DNA of 64,000 nt from Amoebophrya sp. A120 (GCA_905178155.1 CAJINV010000004.1:4768518-4832517); one strand, 5' to 3'. Numbered from the stretch's first letter, positions 46,183-56,292 are shown. Numbers and translations: made by a program. Notes: generated by a model from the sequence alone, not told the origin.

Positions 46183-48661
46183 ATGCCAAACGCACTTCAA
46201 AGTCTCCGCAGCACCTTATCGGAACTCACCGCGCAGGCTCGGAGACGCTCCTCCTTGCTGAAATCGAAACAGAAACAGGACAAGGACAAACAAATAAACT
46301 CTACCACTACCTCACGACGCCCCAGTGCTGAATCCTTGGCTCAGGCCTCGTCGAATAAGGACCTGGATAAAAAGTCTGAGGTTGTTCCTTCCACCTTCCT
46401 CCAGGACTTCTACGAAACGGGCGACGCAGTTTTGGGCTCTGTGGACGAAGCAGCGTTGCAACAGAACATCATGGAGACCATCACCTGCGGCAGCTGTTTC
46501 ACGAAAAACCGGGTACCGGCCGGTACCGTGCACTTCAAATGCTTCCGCTGCGGGGCATTGGCGAAAGTGGAGCGCAATCCGAAAATTGTGGCGGACCGCA
46601 ACCAGGAAGCGGAGATGCGGAACCGGGAAGACGAGGAACTGATGCAGGCGATAATCGAGAGTGAAGTCTCACACGTATTTACCACACAATAATAATTCTA
46701 CATGCAAAAATCATAAAAATTTGCATTCGAATGATTTTTTTACCGCCTTGCTGCATAAACACATTCTTCACAGCCGTACCCTTGATCTCGAAAAATCCCA
46801 TTCGTCCCCGAAAGAAATGGAAGATGAAATAAAACGAGCAATCTATCACAACAGGGCCGCATGTTAGCCGGGAAAAACTCCGTCTCTCCGGACCAAGTCG
46901 AACAGGACAGGATAAGAAGCACCAGCACAAGCTCTTCTGGCCTTTTAGACTCAACGCCCCCCGCCAGGCCGCAGCCCGTGTCTGCGTCTGCTCTGTCGCA
47001 GAAGTTGTTCCAGCCTGAGGAACGGGGTAAAACTACGGCGGCGACTACGGGTCCTCGTGGGCTCTTTGACGACAAGAACATCTCTACCTCCCTGTTGACC
47101 CGCGACAAACAGGAGCAGCAGGAGCAGAGATCCACAGCCGGCGGTAGTAGTGGTGCCTACAACGCCCAGAATTATTCCCCCTCCCGACCTACCGCTGCAT
47201 CGCAATCTCAGGCAAGGGAGGCCCGGGGCCTCTTTCCATCGGCCACCACCAGTGCAACTGCAGCGTCGGCAGCTGGAACGACAAGGGGGACGCCAGACAG
47301 GCAGGATATGCATTGCAAAAGTATCGTACTAGTATAAATTGCATCACAAAAAATTTTGGCAAGAAGAAAAGAGGAATTTGTAATGCTGTCTCACCTTAGG
47401 AAGGAGATTTGTCGTGCATATTTGCAATTAGTACGACTACGATACTTTTGCACAGGATACCGGATACGACACACCAAAGTAGTTCTGCAACGAGAACGAA
47501 CGCGAACACAAAGCACATTATCCTGTACAAAAGTATCGCGCGACCCGTTCTCATCGTAATTACCGCATGACAAATGCCATTCCTGAGCAAAAGCTGCACG
47601 ACACGCTCCGTTACCGTTTTCCGTGTTGCAGCAAAAATGAAAGTCTGTCAACATGTAGCACCTAGTTGCAGATAGTAACAGGGCGAAATGTTGCGTAGCC
47701 CGTGGGAGTATAAGAATTAAGAACATAAGCCTAGCCGCACTGGCGGCAAGCCTCACGTGCACCATCAGAAGTGCAGTATTGGCCGTTCTTTGCGGTGTCT
47801 CACCATCAGAAGTGCGAGCTGCGAGGAGCGGGGCGCACCGCCTAAAGTTCTAAAAAGTTCCCAACCGCCCGATAGATAGATAGATAGATAGATAGATTCA
47901 CGATACTTTTGCAATGCATACGGATGAGCCCGTTACTTCGACCGGAGAATTTGGCCGACGACCGTGTGTACATCGAGGCTCTGGAACAGAAAATTAAAAC
48001 ATTGGAAGTGAACTCGAAATTTTTGGAAAAAGAACTCGCGCAGCAGGACAAGAATACCGAGGACGTATTTTTTTTTTTCGGAGCATGTGACTTCGATGTT
48101 GTTGTGCAGCATAATTTTTTATGAAAATGCATGCTACGACATCCAGTGACATTGTGAGTCGTGCTATGAGCTTGTGTGTGAAAAAGAGCGCGCTTATTCC
48201 ATGTCAAACTTCACCACAGGCCGTCGCCGAACGCGACGTGGCTACGAAAGAGCTGAGCGCGGCCGTTGCGGAGATTGAGAAGCTGCTGAAGCAGAACCAC
48301 GAGAAAGACATTGTGATCAAAAAACTGACGAAGCAATTGCAGCAAAACGAAACCGTTTCCGACGCGGAGATCTTGGTCACGCAATTGCAGGATCGAGTGG
48401 AGGAACTGGAGGCGCAGTATCCAGGAAAATAAAACACCCCTCCCCATCCAATTTGTCATGCAAAACATGCATATTATGCATGTTTTGCATGACAAATTGC
48501 ATGTTTTGCATGACAAATCCATTTTTTGCATGACAAACACTGCAGTTTATGCCATAAACTGCAGTGTTTGTCATGCAAAAAATGGATGGGGGTGGCGTAA
48601 GTGTTTTTTCCTGGATACGCAGCTGCAGAGCTTGGGCATCGACCCCGTGGACAAGGACTGA
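46183..48661 (+). CDS. Zinc-ribbon protein with C-terminal coiled coil
   Basis: Exons are 46183-46660, 46868-47306, 47465-47518, 47926-48064, 48220-48417 and 48623-48661, 448 residues with phase kept. Cys102, Cys105, Cys120 and Cys123 form CGSC-x(14)-CFRC with a Pro-x-Gly turn between the pairs, a pattern like the short LSD1-type zinc ribbon. Residues about 160-320 are disordered. The C-terminal part is heptad-like (DDRVYIEALEQKIKTLEVNSKFLEKEL, then EIEKLLKQNHEKDIVIKKL and LQDRVEELEAQ). Two interruptions are GT-AG introns and three are introner elements, two of them of the same family and only 54 nt apart. The role is unknown; binding through the zinc ribbon is possible. Confidence 0.75.
47307..47459. 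mobile_element. Introner element, AAAAGTATCGTACTCGTA family (153 bp)
   Basis: The left end TATGCATTGCAAAAGTATCG mirrors the right end CGATACTTTTGCACAGGATA. The flanks CAGGA (47302-47306) and CCGGA (47460-47464) match at 4 of 5. Removal gives ..PDRQD|TTHQSS... Confidence 0.9.
47519..47920. mobile_element. Introner element, long and probably compound (402 bp)
   Basis: The left end TATCCTGTACAAAAGTATCG mirrors the right end CGATACTTTTGCAATGCATA. The flanks CACAT (47514-47518) and CGGAT (47921-47925) match at 3 of 5. Removal gives ..NTKH|MSPLLRP... Inside are two copies of TCACCATCAGAAGTGC-like sequence and a GATA tract at 47871-47897. It is the longest element in the window. Confidence 0.85.
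47871..47897. repeat. (GATA)n microsatellite inside introner element
   Basis: About six and a half GATA units lie next to the right terminal repeat of the 402-bp element. Confidence 0.9.
48418..48617. mobile_element. Introner element, CATCC family with internal fold-back (200 bp)
   Basis: The left end TATCCAGGAAAATAAAACAC mirrors the right end GTAAGTGTTTTTTCCTGGATA-like sequence. Target site CGCAG is duplicated exactly (48413-48417 and 48618-48622). Removal gives ..EELEAQ|LQSLGID... close to the stop. The interior has repeated TTTTGCATGACAAAT units and a perfect fold-back (48517-48587). Confidence 0.93.
48517..48587. repeat. Perfect 35-bp inverted repeat with 1-nt spacer
   Basis: Arms 48517-48551 and 48553-48587 are exact reverse complements around a single C. 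They hold GCATGACAAACACTGCAG and its mirror. It lies inside the 200-bp introner element. Confidence 0.93.
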
Positions 48662-49314
48662 CGAGGAAGTTGAACACAGACGATGTAAGGAAGCGACACA
48701 TCCTGGGCGTACTAGTCCCTGAAACCTAACGATGTATCCAGCTACTTCTGTAGAATTTCACCTCCCAGTAACTAAAACTACCAACCGCGGACCGAAAGCC
48801 AATAACTTTTTATCGATTCCATATATAATGTTGAAAAAGTTTCTTTTGAAAATCTTGCCATGATATTTGTCGTGGTCTACTTGTAACCATCACCCGACGC
48901 TATTCTTGTCGCAGATTTCCGAGTCTTCACATAACAGCTGGATTGTGCCATGTTGAAGAGCTGATCAATTTATCCTCATTCCCTTTCTGAACGAGGTTGG
49001 GCGTTGAGTTGTACTTATTCGCCTGCTCTTGTGGCAAGAACACCTCTTGTTCTTCACTGCGCGGTACTCAGTCGCGGCAAAAGACAGCAACATCAAAGAG
49101 CGAGCGATAGAGAAAAGGGCACGCAGCAGGCAGATGAAATGGGCTCGTCCCTGCTCCCTTGCAGTTCTTGTATCGGAGCAAAAAGGCCTAGACCTCTTAG
49201 CGCTAATATCGCTTGCTCTTCTAGTGACGAATCTGACGAGTAGAGGATTGAGTTCTACTGTTGCGCTGCCCAGCGAGGACTCGTGGTCCCCTACCACCGC
49301 CACCGTTCGCAACG
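48662..49314. other. Intergenic spacer before folate ligase gene
   Basis: About 650 bp with no convincing coding frame, introner element or RNA gene. The frame upstream of the ligase ATG is open back to 49261, but it lacks family similarity. Confidence 0.45.
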
Positions 49315-52300
49315 ATGAGCGAGGACGCCGCAGTACCGCCGCCAGCAGCAGCTGCGGCAATCGCGGATGCGGATATGACTCCCCCACAACAAACCGAAGA
49401 CGAGCCGACCAAACCAAAGCAGTCGATCGACGAACAGATAGCCGCGCAGGTGCCCTTATCCTTTGCGAAAGTATTCTTTGTACAACTCGAAAACGGACGT
49501 CTATACCCTATCTGACATGACAAACTCGTCCGCTTTTGATCTACTTACTTGGTAAAAATTGTGATGCGAAGATTTCTAATAGTAGTATGAACAAGATCAT
49601 ACAACTTTTGCAATGCATAGCGCCTGCGGCCGGTGACCGAGATCGCGGCACTGCTCAACATTCCGCACGAGTTATGGAAGCGTCAGGATTGAAATCGTCA
49701 AAGTTGAAATCTTTTCTCATGCATAAACTCCAAGGCATCAAGTGCCTCTCTTGCAGGGACGGCAAGCGAGGCCCACTGTCAGCCTGTTTGGGGTCTGCGG
49801 TAGAGCTGCTACAGAAGCATCACACAAGGCGCCTTCTGTCCCGCAACAGCATGACAAACTGGATTTAGACGGTCCCGAAATTTGTCATGCACCGCTTGAA
49901 AAATGGGGCGGGGGTCCAACTGGTACCGATTTTATGCTTCACAAGTTTTTCAACTTTGTCGATTTCAAACCTGGCACTCCCATACGAGTTTGTCGATCCG
50001 TATGGAAAGTTCAAGGCGAAAATCGATGCGCAGAGGTACTACGCGAGTATTTGGGAAAAGGGGTCTCTGTCCTCCGCTTCGTCTACTTCTTCCCGATCAT
50101 CTATCCACAGTAACTAAACTTCCCGCACACGTACAAATGCCGTGTCTGCATGACAAAACTTGGCCCCGATCTTAGTTTAGCATGACAAGCATCACGACAC
50201 GCCAAAGAAATTGAAATCTGTGATGCATTTTGTACATGTGCGCGAAATTTGTATTGCATATCATCTTCACGCCTCGTACTCGTTACTGGTATGACCCCCA
50301 CGAAAGCCGGAGAGGGAAAAACCACGACCACGGTGGGGCTGACCGACGCCTTGCGGCTCCTCGGGAAAAAAAGCATCGCGTGTCTGCGGGAGCCGAGTCT
50401 AGGGCCGGTGTTTGGGATGAAAGGAGGGGCTGCGGGGGGAGGTTGGTCGCAGGTATGAAATTACTTATATTTTCTTGTGGTTGTGCTTGTGTCATCATGA
50501 GGCACGACAAAGGAAAACTTCTGTAGTAGTACTTTCCATGCAACACAAGTCTCGCTCCTGCTGTCCTTCACCTACTTCAACTTCCGCATCATAACATTCA
50601 AAACCACTCCCAGACAACATAATTTCAATGCACAACGGCCAGGTAGTCCCGATGGATGAAATAAACCTCCACTTCACGGGCGATTTCCACGCGATCACGA
50701 GCGCGCTATGAGGGTGCGCAACTTCTACTCCCACTCCCTTTCCTTTGCAGGGTACAGACGACGTCCTCGAAAACGATGTATTACTAGCGTCTGTGTGACA
50801 AATCTTCCACGCAAGACGAGTAGTGCTAGAAGATGAGGGCGTGTGTGATTGAGCTGTGCTTTTGCCTGACAAAAGAGAGGGGGCAGGGGTACGACGAGTT
50901 CTTCACTGTTATATGCACACAACCTGCTGTCTGCCATGGTGGACAACCACATCTACTGGAAAAAGCAGCCCGAGATCGACGTGCGCCGCATTATATCCCC
51001 TGCAAAAGTATCGTACTCGTACTAATCGCATCCATGCATTACATTTTTCTTTCTCAAGTTAAATCCGCATTACTTTTTTCTTTCTCATGCTGAGGAAATT
51101 TGTCATGCGATTTATTTTTATAGGATACTTCTAGTACGATGCTTTTGCATTTCATACATCACTTGGAAGCGCGTGCTCGACATGAACGACCGGGCACTGC
51201 GAAAATTGACGGTTGCACTCGGCGGTCCGGGGAACGGCTACCCGCGCGAGGACGGCTTCGACATCACCGTGGCGTCCGAGGTCATGGCGATTCTTTGCCT
51301 CGCGACCGATTTCCCCGATTTGGAGCGACGGCTGGGCAACATTGTCGTCGGCCACACGCGGAAACGAGACATGGTAACCGCCCGGGACTTGAAGGCCCAC
51401 GGTGCGATGGCGGCCTTGCTAAAGGACGCGTTTAAGCCGAATTTGGTCCAAACCCTCGGCGGCTCCCTATGGCGTTCTCAAACGTTACATTCTCAACTCG
51501 AACTCGAATTTGTATTGCATGAATTTGCAAGGACTTGTATTGCGAGGACAGCAAGAGTGAAGGTGGCAAGCTTGCTGCTTTTGCATCACAGATTTGGCAC
51601 AGATTCAGATGTTGGCGGGCCCTTCGGAGATTTGTCATGCGACGTAGCTTGATCATCTGGCGGTTTATGGTAGTTTCGCATGACAAATCCAGGCAACAGG
51701 AGTTGAGAGTGGACCAGTTGAGAGCCCCATACCCCCCTGCGTTGATCCACGGGGGCCCCTTCGCGAACATCGCGCACGGCTGCAACTCCGTGCAGGCGAC
51801 CAAACTCGGGTTGGAGCTTGGTGACATCGTCGTGACGGAAGCCGGATTTGGTGCCGACCTCGGGGCGGAAAAGTTCATTGACATCAAGTGCCGAGCCGCG
51901 GGGTTGATCCCCGACGTTGTGGCGATGGTGGTCTCCTGCCGGGCACTGAAAATGCACGGCGGGGTCGGTGAGAAGGAGCTGAAAACAGAAAACTTAGCGG
52001 CAATCAAAACTGGTTTGGCCAACGTGGAGCGGCACTGCGAAAACCTGGCGAAGTTCGGGCTGCCGATCGTCATTTCGGTGAACAAGTTCCCAACGGTATC
52101 CTGAGCAAAAACGTGGCCGTGGTCCCCGGTCCCCATGTCATTAGTCATATTAGTCTTGATGCACGACAGGATTTTATTTGCATTAGCTGCTCTTGCTCAC
52201 GTGTTTCTTATCGATAAAGCTGAAGCTCTGCATGAGAGCCTTGTTAGGCTCTTTTCTGCACTTGGGACGACGTGACTAGTTTTTGCACTGGATAAACGGA

Positions 52301-53040
52301 TACGGACGCGGAGTTGAGCCTCGCGTGTGAAACCTGTGCGACTTTTCCGAACGTTCAAGCGGCCTTGGTGGGGGACCACTGGGCGCACGGCGGGGCGGGC
52401 ATTCAGGGCGTGGCGGAAGCGGTTCTCAAGTGCGTGGAGGATAGTGGAACAGGCACAACAACTACGTTGAAAACCCTGTACCCATCGGACCTGCCGCTGG
52501 CACAGAAAATCGAGGCCATCGCGCAGAATATTTATCGGGCAAAGGGTGTCATTTTCGCCGATGAAGCCAGGACCGCGCTGAAGGGAATGCAGGAGAAGGG
52601 GTGAGCGCAGCCATATTTAGAGTAGATGGGTGTTCATCTGTTCATTTCATCGAATACACAAGCTGCATGTTGGACAATGATGAATCCTGATGTTGATTAG
52701 CTTGATCACGATCAGTAACAGTTGTATCTGCTTTCGCTCCTGCGAACTACACTTCATCGCACCGTTCTACCTTTTATACGAGTTCACGCACATCATCAAC
52801 CTCAGATTTGGCCATCTCCCCGTCTGTATCGCGAAAACCCAGTACAGCTTCAGTGACGACGCGAAGAAGGTAAATGCGGCAATAGACCACGAGCTGCACG
52901 TCTCCGAGGTCAGGCTGAACGCCGGGGCAGAGTTTGTCGTGGCGATCTGCGGCGCCATTATGACGATGCCCGGCTTACCGGAAACACCCGCGGCGGAAAA
53001 CATTGGGCTAGTGGATGGGCAAGTGCACGGGCTGTTCTAG
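49315..53040 (+). CDS. Formate-tetrahydrofolate ligase (10-formyl-THF synthetase), monofunctional
   Basis: The enzyme makes 10-formyl-tetrahydrofolate from formate, THF and ATP. Ten exons (49315-49456, 49625-49672, 49990-50101, 50266-50452, 50643-50706, 50919-50993, 51162-51467, 51737-52096, 52300-52600, 52806-53040) sum to exactly 610 codons including the stop. Family motifs in order: YGKFKAKI; the ATP loop [16 protein letters not shown] (about residues 110-125); [130 protein letters not shown]. The length fits the ligase alone, without the dehydrogenase/cyclohydrolase part of the eukaryotic trifunctional enzyme. An Ala/Pro-rich N-terminal extension of about 35 residues has no clear targeting signal. 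Seven introner elements and two GT-AG introns split the gene, the highest density in the window. Confidence 0.96.
49457..49619. mobile_element. Introner element, diverged AAAAGTAT family (163 bp)
   Basis: The left end TATCCTTTGCGAAAGTATTC mirrors the right end, which in reverse complement reads TATGCATTGCAAAAGTTGTA. The flanks GCCCT (49452-49456) and GCGCC (49620-49624) match at 3 of 5. Removal gives ..[16 protein letters not shown].., matching the start of the ligase domain. Confidence 0.85.
49673..49984. mobile_element. Introner element, 312-bp family
   Basis: The arms hold TTGAAATCGTCAAAGTTGAA and TTCAACTTTGTCGATTTCAA. Target site CGAGT is duplicated exactly (49668-49672 and 49985-49989). 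Removal gives ..[17 protein letters not shown].., which rebuilds a conserved ligase motif. It has the same length as the copy at 4338 in the FHA-protein gene. Confidence 0.95.
50102..50260. mobile_element. Introner element, singleton (159 bp)
   Basis: The inner arms CCGCACACGTACAAATGC and GCATTTTGTACATGTGCGCG mirror each other; the outermost 12 bp are less similar. It begins TATCC and ends GCATA. Target site TCATC is duplicated exactly (50097-50101 and 50261-50265). Removal gives ..[15 protein letters not shown].., leading into the ATP loop. Confidence 0.9.
50707..50913. mobile_element. Introner element, old singleton (207 bp)
   Basis: The ends are TATGAGGGTGCGCAACTT and, in reverse complement, TATAACAGTGAAGAACT, with further diverged pairing inside. 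The flanks CGCGC (50702-50706) and TGCAC (50914-50918) match at 3 of 5. Removal gives ..[17 protein letters not shown].., a conserved ligase segment. Keeping either flank copy encodes the same Ser-Ala. Confidence 0.85.
50994..51156. mobile_element. Introner element, AAAAGTATCGTACTCGTA family (163 bp)
   Basis: The left end carries GCAAAAGTATCGTACTCGTA; the right end carries TACGATGCTTTTGCATTTCATA-like sequence. The flanks CATTA (50989-50993) and CATCA (51157-51161) match at 4 of 5 and encode the same residues. Removal gives ..[15 protein letters not shown]... Confidence 0.92.
51468..51731. mobile_element. Introner element, TATGGCGTTCTCAA family (264 bp)
   Basis: The left end is TATGGCGTTCTCAAACGTTA; the right end is CCAGTTGAGAGCCCCATA. 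The flanks CTCCC (51463-51467) and CCCCC (51732-51736) match at 4 of 5. Removal gives [20 protein letters not shown], a highly conserved ligase block that exists only if the element is removed at these non-GT-AG borders. Confidence 0.95.
52097..52294. mobile_element. Introner element, TATCCTGAG family (198 bp)
   Basis: The left end TATCCTGAGCAAAAACGTGG mirrors the right end, which in reverse complement reads TATCCAGTGCAAAAACTAGT. Target site AACGG is duplicated exactly (52092-52096 and 52295-52299). Removal gives [13 protein letters not shown], a conserved ligase motif. Its relative is at 1712. Confidence 0.95.
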
Positions 53041-53704
53041 CTGGCATTTCCAAAGTGGTGCGAGGCTGCGAGTCAAAAATGCAGACGATTTATGTGTATG
53101 AAGGAGAAAGTGGATTTAGAGTTTGTTGTCCATTGATGTGAGCTCCTCACTTTTTGCATTTCTGGACGAAACGAATACCCCACTGTGAGCAAGTCGACGC
53201 CTCCTGATGTCGATTGTCCGCGCGTCGTGTAAGATAGTGAGACTCGTCACGTCGTCGAAGTAAAACAAATGCACATCAGTAGTTGTAGTTGAAGACACAT
53301 GAAATTAAAAACGAAACAAACGCTCCCAGCTGGGCCTGTTTGACATCAGCGCCGACGATAACCACTAACGTTCGGCGTACATCTCCTGGTAGTACTCTGA
53401 CTCTCTTCGGCCGTGGCATTTCGGATTCAGGAGTACCAGAGAAAAAACACTCGTCACGCTGGTGGAGTGAATCGAGCGAGCTACTAAAAAACTGCAATGA
53501 AGAAGACTACGGGGAGATGTTGTAGCCCTGTGCTTGTTTCTGGAGGAACCCCCGGAAGATGAAATAGGCCGCTTCTTAGCACAGAAAGACCACCGCGGTC
53601 ACAACGTCAAGAATGCACTTGCTCGTCAAATCCCCCACAGCAACTGGATCGAAAACTAGTAATGTAGTACTACAGTGAGTCCACAGACCTATCTTTGTCT
53701 TTCT
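53041..53704. other. Intergenic spacer
   Basis: About 660 bp. No coding frame of good character, introner element or RNA gene recognised. Confidence 0.45.
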
Positions 53705-55439
53705 ATGCTTCACCACAATGCCAAGCCCTCTTCTCTCTCCCCGCCGCGGCGCAACGTCATCCGTTGCCGGTTGTGTGGCGGTGAGTTTCTCCGGGACGGA
53801 TTTCCTTTTCACGCGAAGAAATGCGCGAAGAAGTTCTTTGTCGACCTGGATCCGGGCGATCCAACAGCCTGGAAAAAGTGCGCCGTTCTAGTAAACAACA
53901 GCAGCACTGAGACTTTGCCGATCCATCGGCATAGAGGAAGAAATTCTTCTAATGGAGAAGCAGCTGCGTTTTCGCCAAGTGCGGGTACTAGAGATGGTTG
54001 TAGCTTCTCGCCGGAGGTGGAAGAGCATGTTGGTGAAGCAGGGGGTGATGGTGCGCAGCTGCCAGACCTCCTCCAGCACCGCCCAGATCTTCATGCCGGC
54101 GGTGGACTACAAATTGACTGTCAGGGAGCTGCAACAGCAACTGGTGAATCAAATACCGGTATTGTATCATACGAAAAAAGTGTTTCACTGTAAGGATTTT
54201 GCAAGTTGTGCATCACAAGTTCGTTCTACATCACAGGGAAAATTTGCCATGCGAGATTCCTAAGGGAAAACACAGCTAAAAATCCACTGTCTTGCATGTG
54301 TAGCAAGAGAAACATTTCTCGGATACATTTTCATCTGCATTACAAGTTTACAGTGAAACAGTTTTTTCTTGCGATATATTGAACCTCTGGAGCAGTGCAG
54401 CATTTGCGGTCGGTCCTTCTTCGCGTCACGATTGAAAAAACACGAGGATATTTGTCGCAGGAATCAAGAAAGGCGGCTGCATCACCAGAACGAGTCATTG
54501 CCTCTGGAATCTTCAGGCAGACGGACGGGAGCAGGACTGCACTTCAATAAAAGTAGAAATTCTGCTGGTACTGCACGACCTTCAGCGCAACAGATAAAAC
54601 ATTCGCAAAGTGCGGGAAGCCTGCGGGAAAATGTTGACTCACGGCCACCCGGTGGTGGTGCTCCTGGAAAGGATATACATCAACCGCGCCCAAATAGAGA
54701 CCAGGACCGCACGCACACGACCCATACTTCGAACAACCAGGACCATCGGGAAGATGCTGGGGGCGGCGCTGGGGTACTAGAACAAGCCCAACTTCTGTCA
54801 CTACAAGAAGAACGGAACACGCACCAGGCCGAACCACGGCAAAAAGACCACTTGGAACAACGCCAGCACTTGTCTGCTTCGAGCTCGTCCACCAGGTCTC
54901 TGCATCTGGACTACTACAACCAACTCGCGGAACCACATCAAGTACAACTGCCTACTGCCCGTAGAACCGCTTTCAGCACCACCAAATTTGGCGCGTTCAG
55001 TCCAACTGCGAAGACAAGTACTAAAAGCCTCAATTTCGTCACACGGAGCAGCGCATCCCTGCACGCCAAAGTGGACTTCGATGGACGAGCGAGACCAAGA
55101 CGCAGTATTTTGTCCTCAGGCACCAAGGCGGCGCAGCAGCACGCGGCGGAATGGGGGAGAAACGCAGCGGCAATGCAGGAGGGACTGGGGGGGCGAGGTG
55201 GAGGAAATTATGGGTCCTCGTCCATGCTCGGGGGCCCAGGCGGAGGAGGAGGTACTATGAAGACGGAGAAAAGTAGCTGGTGGAGCGGGAATCCTGTACA
55301 GACGTGTTACAAGACCAATTCCTTTCTCACTCAAGGTGCTAGCTTTTTCGCGGAATCCGCTGCAACGGCGCGTTTGAACCAGACGAGTCGTGGCACGATA
55401 GCACTGCCGGCACGAGTGCCAAATATGAACAAGTCGTGA
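53705..55439 (+). CDS. Protein with two C2HC zinc fingers
   Basis: Two exons, 53705-54164 and 54382-55439, give 505 residues. The first finger is C21-x2-C24-x11-H36-x3-C40 (RCRLCGGEF...HAKKC); the second is C159-x2-C162-x11-H174-x3-C178 (QCSICGRSF...HEDIC). Both have the shape and spacing of the short C2HC fingers found in ZC2HC1-type proteins. The first finger lies before an introner element and the second begins five residues after its joint. The stretch between them and the C-terminal 300 residues are low complexity (Ser, Gln, Arg, Gly). The start is the first in-frame ATG; the frame stays open a little upstream without an ATG. ZC2HC1 proteins are poorly characterised, so the function is open. 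Confidence 0.78.
54165..54376. mobile_element. Introner element, AAAAAAGTG family (212 bp)
   Basis: The left end TATCATACGAAAAAAGTGTT mirrors the right end CAGTTTTTTCTTGCGATA. Target site TATTG is duplicated exactly (54160-54164 and 54377-54381). Removal gives ..SNTGI|EPLEQCSICG.., putting both zinc fingers in one frame. The interior matches the truncated element at the window start. Confidence 0.93.
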
Positions 55440-56292
55440 AGTACTAGTACTAGAAGGTCGATATTGTAATTGCCCTTACAACTAGTACGCAGGCGACAAC
55501 TGCAGGCGCCAAAGAAAGATGTTCTGGCAGATTCGTTCTTCATTCTTCGTCGTGCGGAAAATAAGTCCTCAAGAAAAAGATCTAGCCATCATCATCGAGG
55601 TCTAGCAGACGGAAGCAGCGCCGCGGCTCCCTGTCCCTCCATGTCGTGTCAAATCATGACTATCAAGGAAAGAAAGGTGTGTCGTATGCGGTTTTGCACC
55701 TTTCTGGGCTCACGTCTTGAGCAAAACCAAAAGCGACACAATCAAAGAACGACGAGCGTGCTTAATATCTTGATCTACAGAACGCGCTCTCTCCTATACC
55801 TTGATCATGCTCCTTAGTGAGGAACTGGCTGCGCGCTTATCTTGCAATCGCGAGAAAAATATACGGGAGTGCTAATCAACAAGATCAAAACTCTACTACA
55901 CCGTAGAAAAACCGCTCCCTTCATGATCATCGATGCACCAGTAGATCGTCCTGGGAGTGGGATCTAACTCTTTCTCAGAGTCAACCGATTGTGATCCCAG
56001 CTGATATCTTTTGATTTGGATCTCCGAGCTGTTCTGTTGGTTTGACGTTATATATTTTTTGTCACAGGAGCGTATATATGTTGATAGGCGGCACCATTAT
56101 ATGATTATCGATTTCGCTCGTACAAAATGAAAATATGAGCTTTCGCTTTTATTCTGATACCGATACCCACAAAACCTAGTTATAGTTTTCGTTCCCACCT
56201 CGATCTCAGCCGTAGCAGCCATCAAAAATTTTGCGCACGACCTTTCTATCTTTTGAAGATTTGTTTCATCCAGACTCACTATATTTTTCAGC
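55440..56292. other. Intergenic spacer
   Basis: About 850 bp, AT-rich toward its 3' end. No coding frame of good character, introner element or RNA gene recognised. Confidence 0.45.

Noticed and set aside
47870-47900. GATA tract as a CRISPR-like or telomeric array
   Set aside because: It is a plain four-base microsatellite without spacers.
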